DNA of 64,000 nucleotides. Origin: Rhizomys pruinosus (Eukaryota; Chordata; Mammalia; Rodentia; Spalacidae). The stretch lies in the NCBI GenBank assembly GCA_009823505.1, contig VZQC01000265.1, forward strand, positions 5,441,159 to 5,505,158, read 5' to 3'. The position numbers and the translations under genes are program-made. The notes under the pieces were generated by a model that saw nothing but the letters and a program-made list of their open reading frames with translations, did not search any database and had not been told where the DNA came from. This document shows, piece by piece, positions 9,745 through 21,296 of the stretch (position 1 is its first letter; the number at the start of each line of letters is the position of its first letter).

Positions 9745-12700
9745 AGTTTCTTTCAGATACAAATAAATATAATAATAAAGTTGCTCAGTTTGCCTGCCAA
9801 CTGGGGATTTGGTGTTAGCATCCACAAATGAGGGAAACCATTCGCCTTTTTGGGGGGGGGGCTGTGTTACTTCACTTAGCATAATGGCTTTGAGTTCCAT
9901 CCATTTACCTGGAAAGTTCATGATGTCATCTTTCTTTACCACTGCAGAGAACTCCATTGTGTAGATGTACCACATTTTTGTTATCCAGTCATCAGTTGAG
10001 GGGCATTTGGGTTGGTTCCAGCTCTTTGCTATTGTGAAGAGAGCTGTAATAAACAGCTGTGCATGTGTCTTTGCAGTAGAATGAGTCTGGTGGGTATATA
10101 CCCAGAAGTGGTGTGCTTGGGTCAGGTGGTAGGCTCATTTTGAGTCTTTTAAGGGTTCTCTACTCTGCTTTCCACAATGTTGTATGAGTTTACATTCCTA
10201 CCAGCAGTGGATGAGTGTTCCCCTTTCCTTACAACCTTTCTAGCATTTGGTGTCTTTTGTTTTCTTGATCTTGGTTAGTCTTATTGGAGTGAGATGATAC
10301 CTTAGAGTGGTTTTAATTTGCATTTTCTTAATTATTAATGATGTTGAACACTTTTTAAGATGTTTCTCAGCCATCTTTAGTTCCTTACTGGTGAAGTCTC
10401 TGTTCAGCTCTTTATTCCATCTTTTGAGTAGGTCATTTGTTTTCTTCTTTGTTTTTTAAGTAGTCTATATATTCTGGATGTTAATTCTCTGTCAGATGTA
10501 TCACTGGTGATTTCCTTCCACTCTGTGGGTTTTCTCTTCACTTCCTTGATTGTTTCTTCAACTGTACAGAAGCTTTTGAGTTTGATGAGGTCCCACTTGT
10601 CAGCTGTTGTCCTCGTTTCCTGTGCAGCTGCTGTTTGATTTAGAAAGTCTTTTCCTATGCCTATGTCTTGTAGGTTGCTGCTGACTTTTTCTTCTATCGC
10701 CTTCATGGTTTTGGGTTTCAGGTTGAGATCCTTGATCCACTTGGAGTTTATTTTTATACAGGGTGAGAGGTAGGGGTTTAATCTTGTTCTTCTATAAATG
10801 GTAATCCAGTTTTGCCAACACCATTTGCTGAAGATGTTATCTTTCCTCCATTGAGCTTTTTTGACCCCTTTGTCAAATATGAGGTGGCTGAAGTTATATA
10901 AGCTCAAATTTGGATCTTTAATTTTGTTCCATTGGTCAACGGGTCTGTTTTTGTGCCAGTACCAGGCTGCCTTTATGACTATAGCCCTGTACTATAACTT
11001 GAAGTCTGGTAAACTAATCCCCCCTGTATTGTACTTTTTGCTCAGGGTTGCTTTAGCTATTCAGGGCTTTTTATTTTTCCATGTGAATTTAAGGATTTTT
11101 TTCCAAGTCTGTGAAAAAGCTCATGGGATGTTGATTGGGATTGCACTAAATCTGTATATTGATTTGGGTAGAATGGACATTTTTACTATATTAATTTTTC
11201 CAATCCATGAGCATAGGCGGTCTTTCCATCTTTTGATATCATCTTCAATCTCATTCTTCAGGGTTTTAAAATTTTTGTTGTAGAGGTCTTTGGTGTCTTT
11301 GGTTAGGTTTATTCCCAGGTTTTTTTTTAAGGCTATTGTGATTGGGAAGGTCTCCTCATATTCCTTCTCCAGTTGCTTATTGTTGGTGTAAAGAAAGGCT
11401 ACTGATTTTTCTAGGTTTATTTTGTATCCCGCCACTTTACTGAACCTTTTAATTATTCCCAGGAGTTTTCTGGTGGAGTTTTTAGCATCTCTTGGATAAA
11501 CTATCTTATCATCTGCAAAAAGGGATAGTTTTACTTCTTCTTTTCTGATTAGTACTCCTTTAATTTCACTTTCTTGCCTTATTACCCTAGCAAACATTTC
11601 AAGCACTATATTAAAGAGGAGTGGTGATAGTGGGCAGCCTTGCTGTGTTCCTGCCTTTAAGGGGAATGCTTCTAACTTTTCTCCATTTAGGATGATGTTG
11701 GCTATGGGTTTCTCATATATGGCTTTGAGGAATGATCCCTCCAGTCCAATTCCCTTTAGGACTTTAAGCATGAAGGGATGTTGGATTTTGTCAAAGGCTT
11801 TTTCTGCTTCGACTGAGATGACTGTGAGTTTTTTGTCTTTCAGTCCATTTATGTTTTATTGATTTACACATGTTGAACCATCCCTGAATCTCTGGTATGA
11901 ATCCAACTTGGTCATGACGCATGATCTTTTTGATGTGGGTCTGTATGTGATTTGCAAGTATTTTGTTGAGAATTTTTGCATATGTGTTCGTTAATGAAAT
12001 GGGTCTATAGTTTTCTTTCTTGTTTGTGTCTTTGCCTGATTTTGGTATTGGAGTGATGCTGGCTTCATAGAAGGAATTTGGTAGATTTCCCTTTGTATCC
12101 TTCTGAAGAGTTTGAGTAGTAATGGTTGTAAGACCTCTTTAAATGTTTTATAGGATTCCTCTGTGAAACCATCTGGGCCTGGGCTTTTCTTTAGTTGGGA
12201 GGTTTTTTATTACTTTTCAATTTTCTCAAGTATTATGGGTCTGTTTAAGCTGTCAATGTCTTCTTGGTTAAGCTTTGGTGAATTCCAGGATTTCAGATAT
12301 TCATCCATTTCTCTTAAATTTTCCAAATTTAGTGGAGTATAGGTTTTTGAAGTATTCTCATATGATTGTCTGGATCTTCTCTTTATTTGTTGTGATGTTT
12401 CCCCTTTCATCACAAATGCTATTGATTTGGAGTTGCTCTTTCTTTCTTTTGGTCAACTGGGCTAGAGGTCTGTCTATATTGTTTATCTTTTCAAAGAACC
12501 AGCTTTTGGATTCATTGATTTTTTTTGTATTGTTTTCTTTGTTTCTATTTCATTGATTTCTGCTCTGATTTTTGTTATTTCTTCCTGTCTGTTGGGTGTA
12601 GGGTTCATTTGTTGTCTCCAAGTGTTTTTAGCTGCAGTGTTAGATCATTTATTTGTTCTCTTTCTGGTTTTTTTTTTTTAAATGTGGGCACTTAGGGCTG

Positions 12701-13612
12701 TAAATTTCCCTCTTAGGACTGCTTTTAATGTATCCTACAGGTTTTGTTGTATTGTGTTGTTATTTTCATTTAGTTCCAGGAATGCTTTTATTTTATTCTT
12801 TATTTCTTCCCTGACCCACTCATTATTCAGAATTGTGTTGTTTAGTCTCTATGTGTTCTTGTAGTTATTAGGGCTTATCCTGGTATTAATATTGAGCTTT
12901 GTTGAACTGTGGCCTGATAGAATGCACGAAATAATTTCAATTCTTTTATATTTGTTCAGATTTCTTTTGTGTCCCAGTATGTGGTTGATTTCGGAGAATG
13001 TTCCGTGGGGCACTGAGTAGAAAGTAAATTCTCTGGTGTTTGGGTGGCATATTCTGTAGTTATCTGTGAGGTCCATTTGGTGTATCGTATTGTTCAGTTC
13101 TGATGTCTCTCTGTTTATTTTTTCTTCAATTGACCTATCCAAAGGACTCAGTGGGGTATTGAAGTCCCTCACTATTAGCATGCTGGTATTAAGCTGTGTC
13201 TTAAGGTCCTGAAGGATTGTGCTTATAAAGTTTGGTGCACCAGAGTTTGGTGCATAAACATTTAAAATTGTGAAATCTTCCTGGTTAATTGTTCTGTTGA
13301 TAATGTTAATTGTTCTCTTTGTCTTTTCTGATTAATTTTACTCTGAGGTCTATTTTGTTTGATATTAGAATAGCAACTCCTGCTTGCTTTCTGGTACCAT
13401 TTGCTTGGAATATTTTTTTCCATCTTTTTGCTCTAAGGTGGTGTCTGTCCTTGAGGGTGAGATGGTTTTTTTGTAGGCAGCATATAGATGGATTCTGTTT
13501 CCTAATCCATTCTCCCAGTCTATGTCTTTTGTTGGGGACTTTAGACCATTAATATTTAAGGTTATTATTGATAGATGTGTGTTGTTTCCTTTCATGTTAT
13601 TTTTGTTTGCAT
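9745..13612 (-). pseudogene. L1 ORF2 (endonuclease-reverse transcriptase) remnant
   Basis: ORF2 would make the endonuclease and reverse transcriptase for target-primed L1 copying. It is broken into fragments. The N-terminal piece near 13595 has LSIITLNINGL. An endonuclease piece (13181-12849) has DFNTPLS, then SEINHI and LSGH where L1 endonucleases normally have IDH and LSDH, so two catalytic aspartates are changed (codons at 12984-12986 and 12912-12914). The reverse-transcriptase piece (11771-11121) keeps [10 protein letters not shown] and the catalytic FADD (11508-11519). A C-terminal piece lies at 10907-10404, and MWYIYTMEF near 9975 marks the end. Frameshifts separate the fragments, so no enzyme can be made. 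Confidence 0.93.
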
Positions 13613-13834
13613 TCTTGGTCTAGGTTTTCATTTACTCTGTTATGGTTTTGTTAATTTTTCTCTTTAGTTGCTTGGGGATAGTTGCTCCTTTCCTCTGTTC
13701 TTTGAATTGCTTCAAGTATTTTGTAAAGTATTGGGTTTTTTGACGTGTTCTTTCATTTTGTTTATGTCATAAAAGATTATTCTTTCTCCTTCAACTATAA
13801 TTGACATGTTTTTAAATTTTAGTTTATTATTTTT

Positions 13835-14054
13835 TTTTTGAATGTATTGTCTCATATTTGTTGTCTTGTTTGCACCCGTGTCGTGCAATCCGCCCGGAGG
13901 TCAGAAGAGGGTCTCGGATTCCCCGGGAACTGGGTTGCCTCCTGGAATGGAGTGTCAGACGGTTTCCGCGGCCGCCATGGTGGGTCTGGGGATCGCGCCT
14001 GGGGCCTCTGCAAGGCGTCGGTGCTCTAACTCCTAGGCTATCTCTCCAGCCCCC
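13835..14054 (-). mobile_element. B3-type SINE nested in L1, duplication subfamily
   Basis: Head at 14054 (CTCTCCAGCCCC on the plus strand), tail at 13835. It keeps many CpGs and shows the 17-base duplication (13924-13958), though the second unit is altered. The B box is damaged (GGGGATCGCGCC instead of GGGATCGAACC). It splits the L1 between ORF1 and ORF2. Confidence 0.9.
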
Positions 14055-14084
14055 ATAATTTTTTTTTGTACATTTTTTTTTGGT

Positions 14085-15248
14085 ATAGTACTCTGGTTGG
14101 CATTCCTATAAGTCATTTAGCACCTGGAATGATCTTTGGTCATGTTCTTCTTGCTATCTCATCATGTTTGCATTGCAGAAGTCAGCTGTAATTTTGTGAT
14201 GGTTCCCCTTATATGTAACGTTTTTTTTCTTTCCTTGTGGCTTTCAGTATTTTGTTCCTTTTTTTTTAGGAGCACCTCAAGCTAGTATTGGCTATACTAA
14301 AGTGGAAATCTTGGGGCAGCTGTGGGGACTTTCGTTGTAGTCTGTCGTATGTGATATGATCGTCTGAAGTCCGATTCTTTGTATATTGTATGGCGATGCT
14401 GTGATCTTACTTTATCTTTGAGGTTGGAGGTTAATATATAGTCACTGTTCTTCTATTCTCGCGAAGATCGAGCATAAACCGGTCTCACTGGGATATTTCT
14501 CCATCCTCTATCCCTATGATTGGCGTTTGAGTTTCATAGTGTCCCACATTTCCTTCCTGGTTGTGCTATTTTCTTGTTGTGTTTTTTTTAAATTTGTCAT
14601 AATCTTTTACTTGAGGTTTCTAGCTGCACTGTGCTATCCTGTAAGTCTAATATTCTTTTTTCTGCTTCATCCATTCTGCTTTTGAGGCTTTTTCTCATCC
14701 TTTCCTGCTGATTGGATGAATGTTCAGTTTCCTTTTTCATATCATCCTGTGATTTATTTCATATTATCCTGTGATTCATATCATCCTGTGATTTCCACTT
14801 CCTTTTGGAGCTTTTCATTCTCTTCTTGTAGCTCTTTGCTTTGCTAGTCAGTTTCTTTTTTCCTTTCAGTCTGAGATCTTTTCAGTGTTTCCACTTTCTT
14901 CTAGAGTTTATCATTCTCTCCCTCTAGTTCTTTTCAGAGTTTGTATTTCTCTTCCTCTAGTTCTTTTTGGAGTTTGTCATTCTCTCCCTCTAGTTGTTTC
15001 TGGAATTTATCATTCTTTCCTTCTAGTTTCTTCATGAGTTTTTCATTCTCTCCCCTTAGTTCTCTGATTTGTTCTTTATATTCTTTGATTTCTTTGAATA
15101 TGTGTACAATTGTTCTTCAAAGGTTGGTGTCTTGGTTTCCTTCCAGGGAGATCACGTTGTCAGGATCTTCTATAGGACTGGTAGAGTTTGGTGGGGATTT
15201 ATTATGAGCTTTTCCCATATTGTTGTCTTTCCATTGTATCTTTGGCAT
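14085..15248 (-). pseudogene. L1 ORF1 (RNA-binding coiled-coil protein) remnant
   Basis: ORF1 proteins form trimers through a coiled coil and bind L1 RNA. The likely start is the MPKIQWKDNNMGKAHN stretch (methionines at 15248 or 15218). A charged coiled coil follows, built from five exact 33-base units at 14904-15068 (11-residue repeats of the LEGENDKLQK type). The C-terminal domain keeps VTYKGNHHKITADF near 14210. A poly-asparagine run from a (TTG)n tract precedes the start. Several in-frame stops and frameshifts in the middle and C-terminal parts inactivate it. Confidence 0.8.
14904..15068 (-). repeat. Five 33-bp tandem units in L1 ORF1
   Basis: Units begin at 14904, 14937, 14970, 15003 and 15036, each exactly 33 bases with no indel. 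Each encodes 11 residues such as QLEGENDKLQK. An 11-residue period is the hendecad pattern of coiled coils. Length variation in this part of ORF1 is known for rodent L1s. Confidence 0.95.
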
Positions 15249-15601
15249 GTGGATTTTTTTTTTGTTGTTGTTGTTGTTTTGTTTGTCTGTTTGGATTCTG
15301 GTGCTAATCTCAAATGTTAATATGGAGGACTGGTTGGTCACTCACTCTGTTTCCTGTCAGTTTCTTCCTCAAGGTTGGCTGTGCAGCCTAGAATCACTGA
15401 CACTGAACCTGCTGGATCATCCCAACCACAGCAAATGACACACCAGCAGCTTGAGTGCAGGGGTTGGGGGTGGGGGGTTTACTCCTTTGGCCCAGGCGCC
15501 AGACCTCACTCAGCTGCCAAATCTGCATGCTGCCTCTCTGTCCCTCTATCTGTGCACACAAGCTCTTCTTTCTGGTCTCAGAGGTGGGAGGTCAAGCCAT
15601 G

Positions 15602-15811
15602 GTTTTTGTTTTTTTGTTTTTTTGTTTTTGACAAGGTCTCCTCCCTATAGACCCAGCTGTCCTGGAACTCACTCTGTAGACCAGGCTGATCTTGAACTCA
15701 CAGAGATCCACCTGCCTCTGCCTCTCAAGTGCTAGGATCAAAGACAAGTGCCACCAAGCCTGATTTAAAGACGGTTCTTAGCTACCATGTGGTGCGCCAC
15801 CACGCCCAGCC
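15602..15811 (-). mobile_element. Chimeric B1-B3-B1 SINE
   Basis: Flanked by one 9-base target duplication, CAAGCCATG, at 15593-15601 and 15812-15820, so it entered as a single unit. On the minus strand it reads a 19-base B1 head (15811-15793), then about 28 bases of B3 sequence (15792-15764, including the block around ACCGTCTTT), then a second near-complete B1 (15763-15610) with an A-rich tail. This order is best explained by template switching during reverse transcription. Confidence 0.85.
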
Positions 15812-15820
15812 CAAGCCATG

Positions 15821-16732
15821 TTTTAAAGGAAGGTAAGGAGCAAGGGTGAGGGTGGTGACACCTTTACAACCAGAGCTACCTCTAGCCCTCAGCTGCAGAG
15901 TCCCAGAGCAGCCTAACACCACAGCCCCTCTGCTCCTCTGTTTAAGGACTAAGCTTTGCCAGTGCTCAGCACCATCTTCACTGCCTTTTTCCTGTCACTA
16001 GTGATCTTGGCTGTCACATGAGTGCCTGGGACAGGGTGACTTAATTTTGTCCCTTCCGCCTCATAGCTGTAGGTACTCTCTCAACTTCCTTAGGCCTTCT
16101 AGCATTAGAGATTGGGGCTCTCTTCCCAAAGGGCTTATAGCCCATGACTTGCCCACAGGTCAGACTTAGAGTAATCACAGGGATTCTACTAAACCTTGTC
16201 CAGTCTCTTCTCTGCTTGTTTGCCCAATTCCCTGTTTATCACTGTTCTAATGATTGACTCCACTGAGCTCAGAGTGTCTTGACTGAAGAACGGCCAGAAT
16301 CCTGATCCCTTGTGAGAGCTAAATGTGTGGACAGTAAAATGCCTGAGGTGTAGCCCAGGGTACCCTCTTCTAGGCTAACTCTCTCCATCTTTCATTTCTC
16401 TTATTATGCTTAAGGATTCTTAAAATGACTTTATGTTCTGCTTCTCAGCCTGGGGCTGGGGCCGGGGTGGGTAGCCCTGCATTCTGTAGCTCACCCTAGG
16501 TTACAACAAGGATGTGTCTGCAGAAAGGTCAAATGTCATCCACATGGACCATACATCACAACACAATTTCTATGGCTTAACATTTGCTTGGCCAAGTACA
16601 GCAGGTCTTAGCAGGGTGAGGAGACTGAATTCCACTAGCTGTGCATTAGACTCCCTTAGGAGGGACACCTGGGAAGTTGCTCTGAATCTCCACTTGGATG
16701 GGTATGAGCACATAGGTACCTGTGTGAGGATA

Positions 16733-16735
<3 letters not shown>
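15821..16735. other. No feature recognised
   Basis: Unique sequence beyond the chimeric SINE. It could begin with the end of the L1 5' UTR, but I cannot show it. No exon recognised. Confidence 0.4.

Positions 16736-16775
<40 letters not shown>
16736..16775. repeat. (GT)n microsatellite
   Basis: About 19 GT units with one CGTG at the left edge. Open frames on both strands run through it and are meaningless. Confidence 0.97.
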
Positions 16776-16776
<1 letters not shown>

Positions 16777-17439
16777 TCGTGCAGAGTGGTGGCAAAGGAA
16801 GATAGAGTGGGTAACCTCAGGAGAGTCACCTGGTCACGGGGATGAAAATGTACACAGTATTTGGGTATCTTGTGCCCCATGCTTGAGAAGGGGAGGGAGT
16901 AATTCTCCAGGGAAGCAGTCTGAAGTTTCTTCATGAACCACAAGGTTCTTGAGGGAACCACAGTACCCACATTATCCTTGAATGAGACTCAGAGCAGAAA
17001 AAGGTCAGGGCCCTGCTGGTGCTGGTGGTCACTTCACCTGTCCCTCTTCCATGTCCCTCTCCTCAGAATCCTGCCCAAACCTTCCCTCCCTCCCATGTCT
17101 TCCTGCTAGTCTCCGTCATTTTTGGTAGAAAAGAGTTTTTTTGTTCTTGGAGGCACCCACAATCCTGTGCTCAAGACAAAGTTGCAGCAGTGTGATCTGC
17201 TCAACCTTCCAACCTGCAGGGAGATCACTTTAAGGACTGGTGACACGTGTGCTTCCAGGCTAAGCCTCCATGGCATGAAGCTGTTAGAGTTTAGAGCAAC
17301 CTCTACTCCCCAAACCAGCCACAGGCTTACAGATCTGACACTGATGAGACATGTAGATAAGAAAATCGTACAGATGCAGCCTTCTCCCTTCTGCTTTCTT
17401 TCCCTCCTCTGCTTTCTTTCTCTGGTGATGTCTTTGGAG
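16776..17439. other. No feature recognised
   Basis: Unique sequence. Overlapping frames at 17106-17471 (-) and 17122-17475 (+) occupy the same DNA on both strands without any domain, so neither is called. Confidence 0.45.
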
Positions 17440-17536
17440 GCTACTGAGGCTGCCTTGAATGCCAGGCACAAGTGATCCTTCTGCCTCAGCTACCTGAGTG
17501 CCTAAGACTAAAGGCATCTGCCACTGTGCCTGACCA
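17440..17536 (-). mobile_element. Old B1/proto-B1 monomer
   Basis: Antisense 7SL-type blocks: CAAGTGATCCTTCTGCCTCAG, CTACCTGAGTGCCTAAGACT and GCCACTGTGCCTGACC. It is more diverged than other B1 copies and resembles early B1 forms. Confidence 0.7.
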
Positions 17537-17544
17537 GAGATGCA

Positions 17545-17705
17545 ATTCTGCCACTTGCAAGGTTTGTGCTTGCAGGCAAGTTACCACAAGTCCCCAAGTC
17601 TTTTTCCTCATGTGCAAAGCAAGGAAAACAAGTGTATTTATCTTGTGTACTACCAGATGCCCAGTTCCTGGCAAGCACTAAATGCTCAGGAAATACTGGC
17701 TGTAT
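17545..17705 (+). mobile_element. MIR SINE
   Basis: Blocks in order: TTCTGCCACTTGCAAGG, GGCAAGTTACCACAAG, TTTTTCCTCATGTGCAAAG and CCTGGCAAGCACTAAATGCTC. Confidence 0.75.
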
Positions 17706-17734
17706 GAATGAATAAGTGAATGTAGAAGGATTGT

Positions 17735-17835
17735 TATTTGGATTAAATGAGATGGGGGAAGTAAAGCATTTATCACAGCAATGTCAAATATTAGCCATTC
17801 AGTATAAGGTAGTTACTGTTAGCTATTATCCAGGA
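17735..17835 (+). mobile_element. MIR fragment
   Basis: GGATTAAATGAGATGGGGG then TAAAGCATTTATCACAGCAATG is the distal MIR order. Confidence 0.65.
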
Positions 17836-18614
17836 GCAAAATCTTATCATGCAGTCAGATTGGTTCCCAGAGCTAATATAAAATCAGGTAATTAAGGCTA
17901 AATAGTCACATGCCCTAAAGAATCTAGGCAGTTGCCCTGAGAGTCTAAAGGGTGATATGTTGTATTCTATTCCATTTATTTTTAACAAGTTTCTATTGAG
18001 GATGGCTTATGTGCCCAGAATTGGTGATATCCTATGGAACATACAGCCAGGCAAGCTGCCCTCCTAAAGGAGTTGCTTTTCAGTTGGAGAGGTAAGATCA
18101 ACACTTATTAGCACTAAGTGCCTTCTGCCTGTAGCCAAGGACTGGGCCTGCATGCCAAGGCCAGTGTAAAACTTTCATTTATTTCTTCAGCAAATATTCC
18201 TAGTGCTCTTGCTATACACAGCAGGCCCTTAGCTAGGCACTGGGGACACTGAGATAAATGCAATGAATTTGATGAGCTGCTCCCAGACTAGAGACTGAGA
18301 TCTCATGAAAATGGGTCAGGACAATAAACTCTAAAGAAGAGCACAGAGCTTAGAGCACTGCCTCAGCACTGGGCCAGAAGACTCATTCTTTACACTTCCA
18401 AGAAAAGAGCTGAGGAAAGGAGGGATGAAGGGGTTCCAAAGTCTCAGTGGTCACCTGACTTAGGGCTGGAGAACCAGGCTGCAAACACAACACTCCATGG
18501 TAACCCCCCTGGCTAGTCCCTGAAAGCAACGTTTTCACAGTGGTCCTCAGAGACTCTCCTTAAACAGTCCTGCAGCATCAGGATATTGGATCAGAAGGGA
18601 ATGCAGAGAGCATC
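17836..18614. other. Unassigned; possible L2-class remnant
   Basis: At 18178-18275 the phrase TTCAGCAAATATTCCTAGTG...CTAGGCACTGGGGACACTGAG resembles a common mammalian-wide old repeat (L2/MIR class). The rest is unassigned. At 17886-17910 AGGTAATTAAGGC is an isolated homeodomain-type site. Confidence 0.4.
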
Positions 18615-18765
18615 TGGTTTTAGTTTGCTTTGGGTTTTTGCGACAGAGTCTCGTGTAGCTCAGTGTGGCCCACTCACTATGTAGCCAAGGATGAGCTCCT
18701 GGTCCTCCCTCTACATCCTAAGTGCGGTATTACAGGTTTGTACTGCCACACCCAGATTGGAGAGA
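18615..18765 (-). mobile_element. B1 SINE, diverged
   Basis: Antisense B1: GACAGAGTCTCGTGTAGC, CTCACTATGTAGCCAAGG, GCGGTATTACAGG and TGCCACACCCAG. Confidence 0.85.
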
Positions 18766-19439
18766 TCCACATGAAGGCAGAGCTTTATTTTGCAGCAGAG
18801 ATGGAAGCCAGAAGAAGTTGATAACCACAAACTTCTCCATTGGCAGCAACGACGTGAAATAAGACGGCCAGGCTTCCAACCTGGCCAGTGCACTACTTAC
18901 TAAAGCACAGAAGCAAGATTGAGGCTTTCCTAGAAGCCCCAGCCTCATGTAGGGTCAGTAGGTAAATGGAGGGAGGTGAGAATATGCTCTCAGGCTCTAA
19001 GGTGTAGGGCCAGGACAGGCCAGGACTCAAAGTGATAAAGAGTGGGAAGCCAATCTCAAAGTGGGTCTGGTTTTGGGGAGATAATATGTGGGACACTCAA
19101 GTCAGAGCATCTAGTATTCAGGTGTTAGAAGGATAAAGGAAGGAGCAGGTAAGGGACAAATGACTTAACAGGACACATACAGCCAGTATGAGGGAGGGAA
19201 CTGGGGCAACAGGCAGCAACCTGGTAGACTCGGTTCCCTAGTATACAAGACAGGTGAATGGAAAGACAAGAAACATGGTTACCACAGGCCCCTGGTACCA
19301 CGCTCACAGCTCCAGGCAGGATGCGGCCTCTGACAGTGCCTTCCTGGGTAGAGACCTGTAGTCTGTACTCTCACCTGCTTATTGGTTGGTGGGAACAGCA
19401 GCACGTGAATGGGCCTGTCCTGGGTCCCATGTCTCTAGC
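18766..19439. other. No feature recognised
   Basis: Unique sequence. The open frames on both strands show no domain. Confidence 0.45.
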
Positions 19440-19700
19440 ATGACAACCAGTGGTTTGGAGCTCCAGAGTTGTGGCTCATTTATATTCAAATCTGAGCCAT
19501 GCCAGCTATTTTCCAGTGCTCTGCCGGGGGGCAAGTTCATGTTACATCGGATCCTTGGTTTTATCATTGGCAAAATGGAGATAGCAGTATATACTTTGAA
19601 GTTGTGGTGAGGTTTCAATCAGATGCACTGGGTGTCGAGCACCAAATGTAATGCCAGTAATATACCAGATGTCCAGTAAATAATGTAATTGTTATCTTTG
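19440..19700 (+). mobile_element. MIR SINE
   Basis: CTGAGCCATGCCAGC, then GGTTTTATCATTGGCAAAATGG and AATGCCAGTAATATACCAGATG follow the MIR order, with a diverged 3' end. Confidence 0.6.
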
Positions 19701-20199
19701 TAGATTCCTTTGCCCATCTTTAAGACACTAGAGAGCATAGTGGAGCTTTGCTCACAATGGGTGATCAGTAAGTATCAGTAACAAGATCTGTTTGTATATA
19801 TGGAGACCTATGGATACACAAGTAACACACATGTAACTGTTGAAGTGCCACAAGTACAGGCTACAGGTGTTCAAAAACTCACTGGAACCCCAGATTTGGT
19901 GCCTATGTAATACTACCAGCTAAGGGGCTTCTTAGAAAGGGCATGAAATGAGGGGAAAGAGAAGGCTACACAACATTTTACTTTTCTAATGCTTCCTGCA
20001 AACATAAAAATCAAACTGTCTGCAGACAGCATCCATCTAGCTCATCCCTGGTCAACCGTGATTCAGACCTCTGAAGGCTGCCCCCACCCTCCTCAGGCTC
20101 AACGAAATGAAAGAAGGCTCTGGAGGAGAAGCTATGGGTTTCTGACCTCCTTTATTAACTTGCTGGTTAAGCAATTAGTTGGGTCATTTCCAGATATGG

Positions 20200-20209
20200 C
20201 CATATTTGG
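20200..20209. promoter_or_regulatory. CArG box (SRF site) candidate
   Basis: CCATATTTGG fits CC(A/T)6GG exactly. E-box-type CAGATG and CAGGTG lie about 55 bases downstream and a CAATTAG site lies 20-30 bases upstream. About four such matches are expected by chance in a window this size. Confidence 0.25.
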
Positions 20210-21099
20210 GCAAAACTTGTGTCTCATCACATGGCATCGCCCATATCGCAGCAGATGGCAGGTGGACTGGGCATGCCCCACCCCCTACACTGGTGGGAGT
20301 AGCCGTGAGGACCCTGACGTCTGATGCTCCTTCCTTAGGTCCTCCTCCAGGTCCCATCATGCTCATCTGCATGAGCCTCTGCCTCTGTCCTCCTGCTGTG
20401 TTCCAGGCAGGTCAGAACCCCCATTTCACTTTTGCTTATCTCTCTGCAGCACCCCAGGTGGAGGGAGCTTGGAGAAGGACACCGTGTGGGCAGCAGAAGC
20501 AAGAGGAGGGGCATGCAATTACCCAGAGAATTCAGGCACATGAACACTTGCTGGCTGTGGTGTGCTAAATCCCTTTCATGTGACTTTGGGGGTTGTGAGG
20601 TGGGGCAGTAAAGCAATTCCCAAGGCTGCCCACCCATTAACCTCAATTTCCAACCACCCAGGTCTTGCCCCACCCTCCCAGGCTTGGAGTCTCTCTAAGG
20701 GTCATTAATCTAGGACCAAAGGGCAAATGCTCAATTGATCTCAGATCCATCTTTGCTGGGGGAGTGTTTCAGAAACGAAGCTGACTGCTGACTCCTTGGG
20801 TCCTGCATGTTGAGGTTCCATGTTCTTCCCAATGTCTGCCACGCACCTCTTTCCAAGTAATAGAGGTGTGGGTTCCGACAGGGAGACAGGGGCTGTTTGG
20901 GGCAGTTTCTCTTGTTGCTATAAATCAGCTTTGTTGTTCTCTTCCCTCTAGCTTTCTTTTTGCCTATTTCTTTTAACCTTCTCAATGGGCAAAACACAGC
21001 CCCCTGTAGAGTGTGCCTAATTGAGGAATGTTAAACCTTCTCTTGGCTGGAAGTCAGCCTCTTTCTAAGCCATCCACTGGGACGAACCCGGTGCAGAAG

Positions 21100-21109
21100 C
21101 TAAATATAG
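21100..21109. promoter_or_regulatory. MEF2 site candidate
   Basis: CTAAATATAG is a perfect YTAWWWWTAR match, about 0.9 kb from the CArG box. Confidence 0.25.
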
Positions 21110-21282
21110 AAAGGGCTCTTTCCTCCCCCAGCCTGCCTTGTCCTCATGGGCACCGGCACAGGCAAGAATCGATGCTGTGCTTGGCCAAGGCAGGCTATGT
21201 GACAGCCACCCCTGCTTAGAGACCCTTATCTGCACCTGCCACAGATTGGCTCTGATAGACCCTGACATACTGAGGACAGGAA

Positions 21283-21296
21283 GTCACCATGGCGAC
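21283..21296. promoter_or_regulatory. RFX X-box-like site
   Basis: GTCACCATGGCGAC has two X-box half-sites around CCATGG. It is not a perfect palindrome. Confidence 0.25.

Larger units (their letters stand above)
8905..15345 (-). mobile_element. Near-complete L1 element, inactivated
   Basis: One L1 on the minus strand. Its 3' end, with AATAAAAATGC-like polyadenylation sequence, is near 8905-8940. The 3' UTR runs 8940-9366 and continues at 9736. ORF2 is at about 9745-13612 and ORF1 at about 14085-15248, with part of the 5' UTR beyond 15248. Two later insertions split it: the MT LTR (9372-9730) and a B3 SINE (about 13835-14054). Removing these leaves roughly 5.8 kb, close to full length. Many stops and frameshifts make it non-functional. 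The 5' UTR may extend to about 15592, but I cannot confirm it. Confidence 0.9.
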
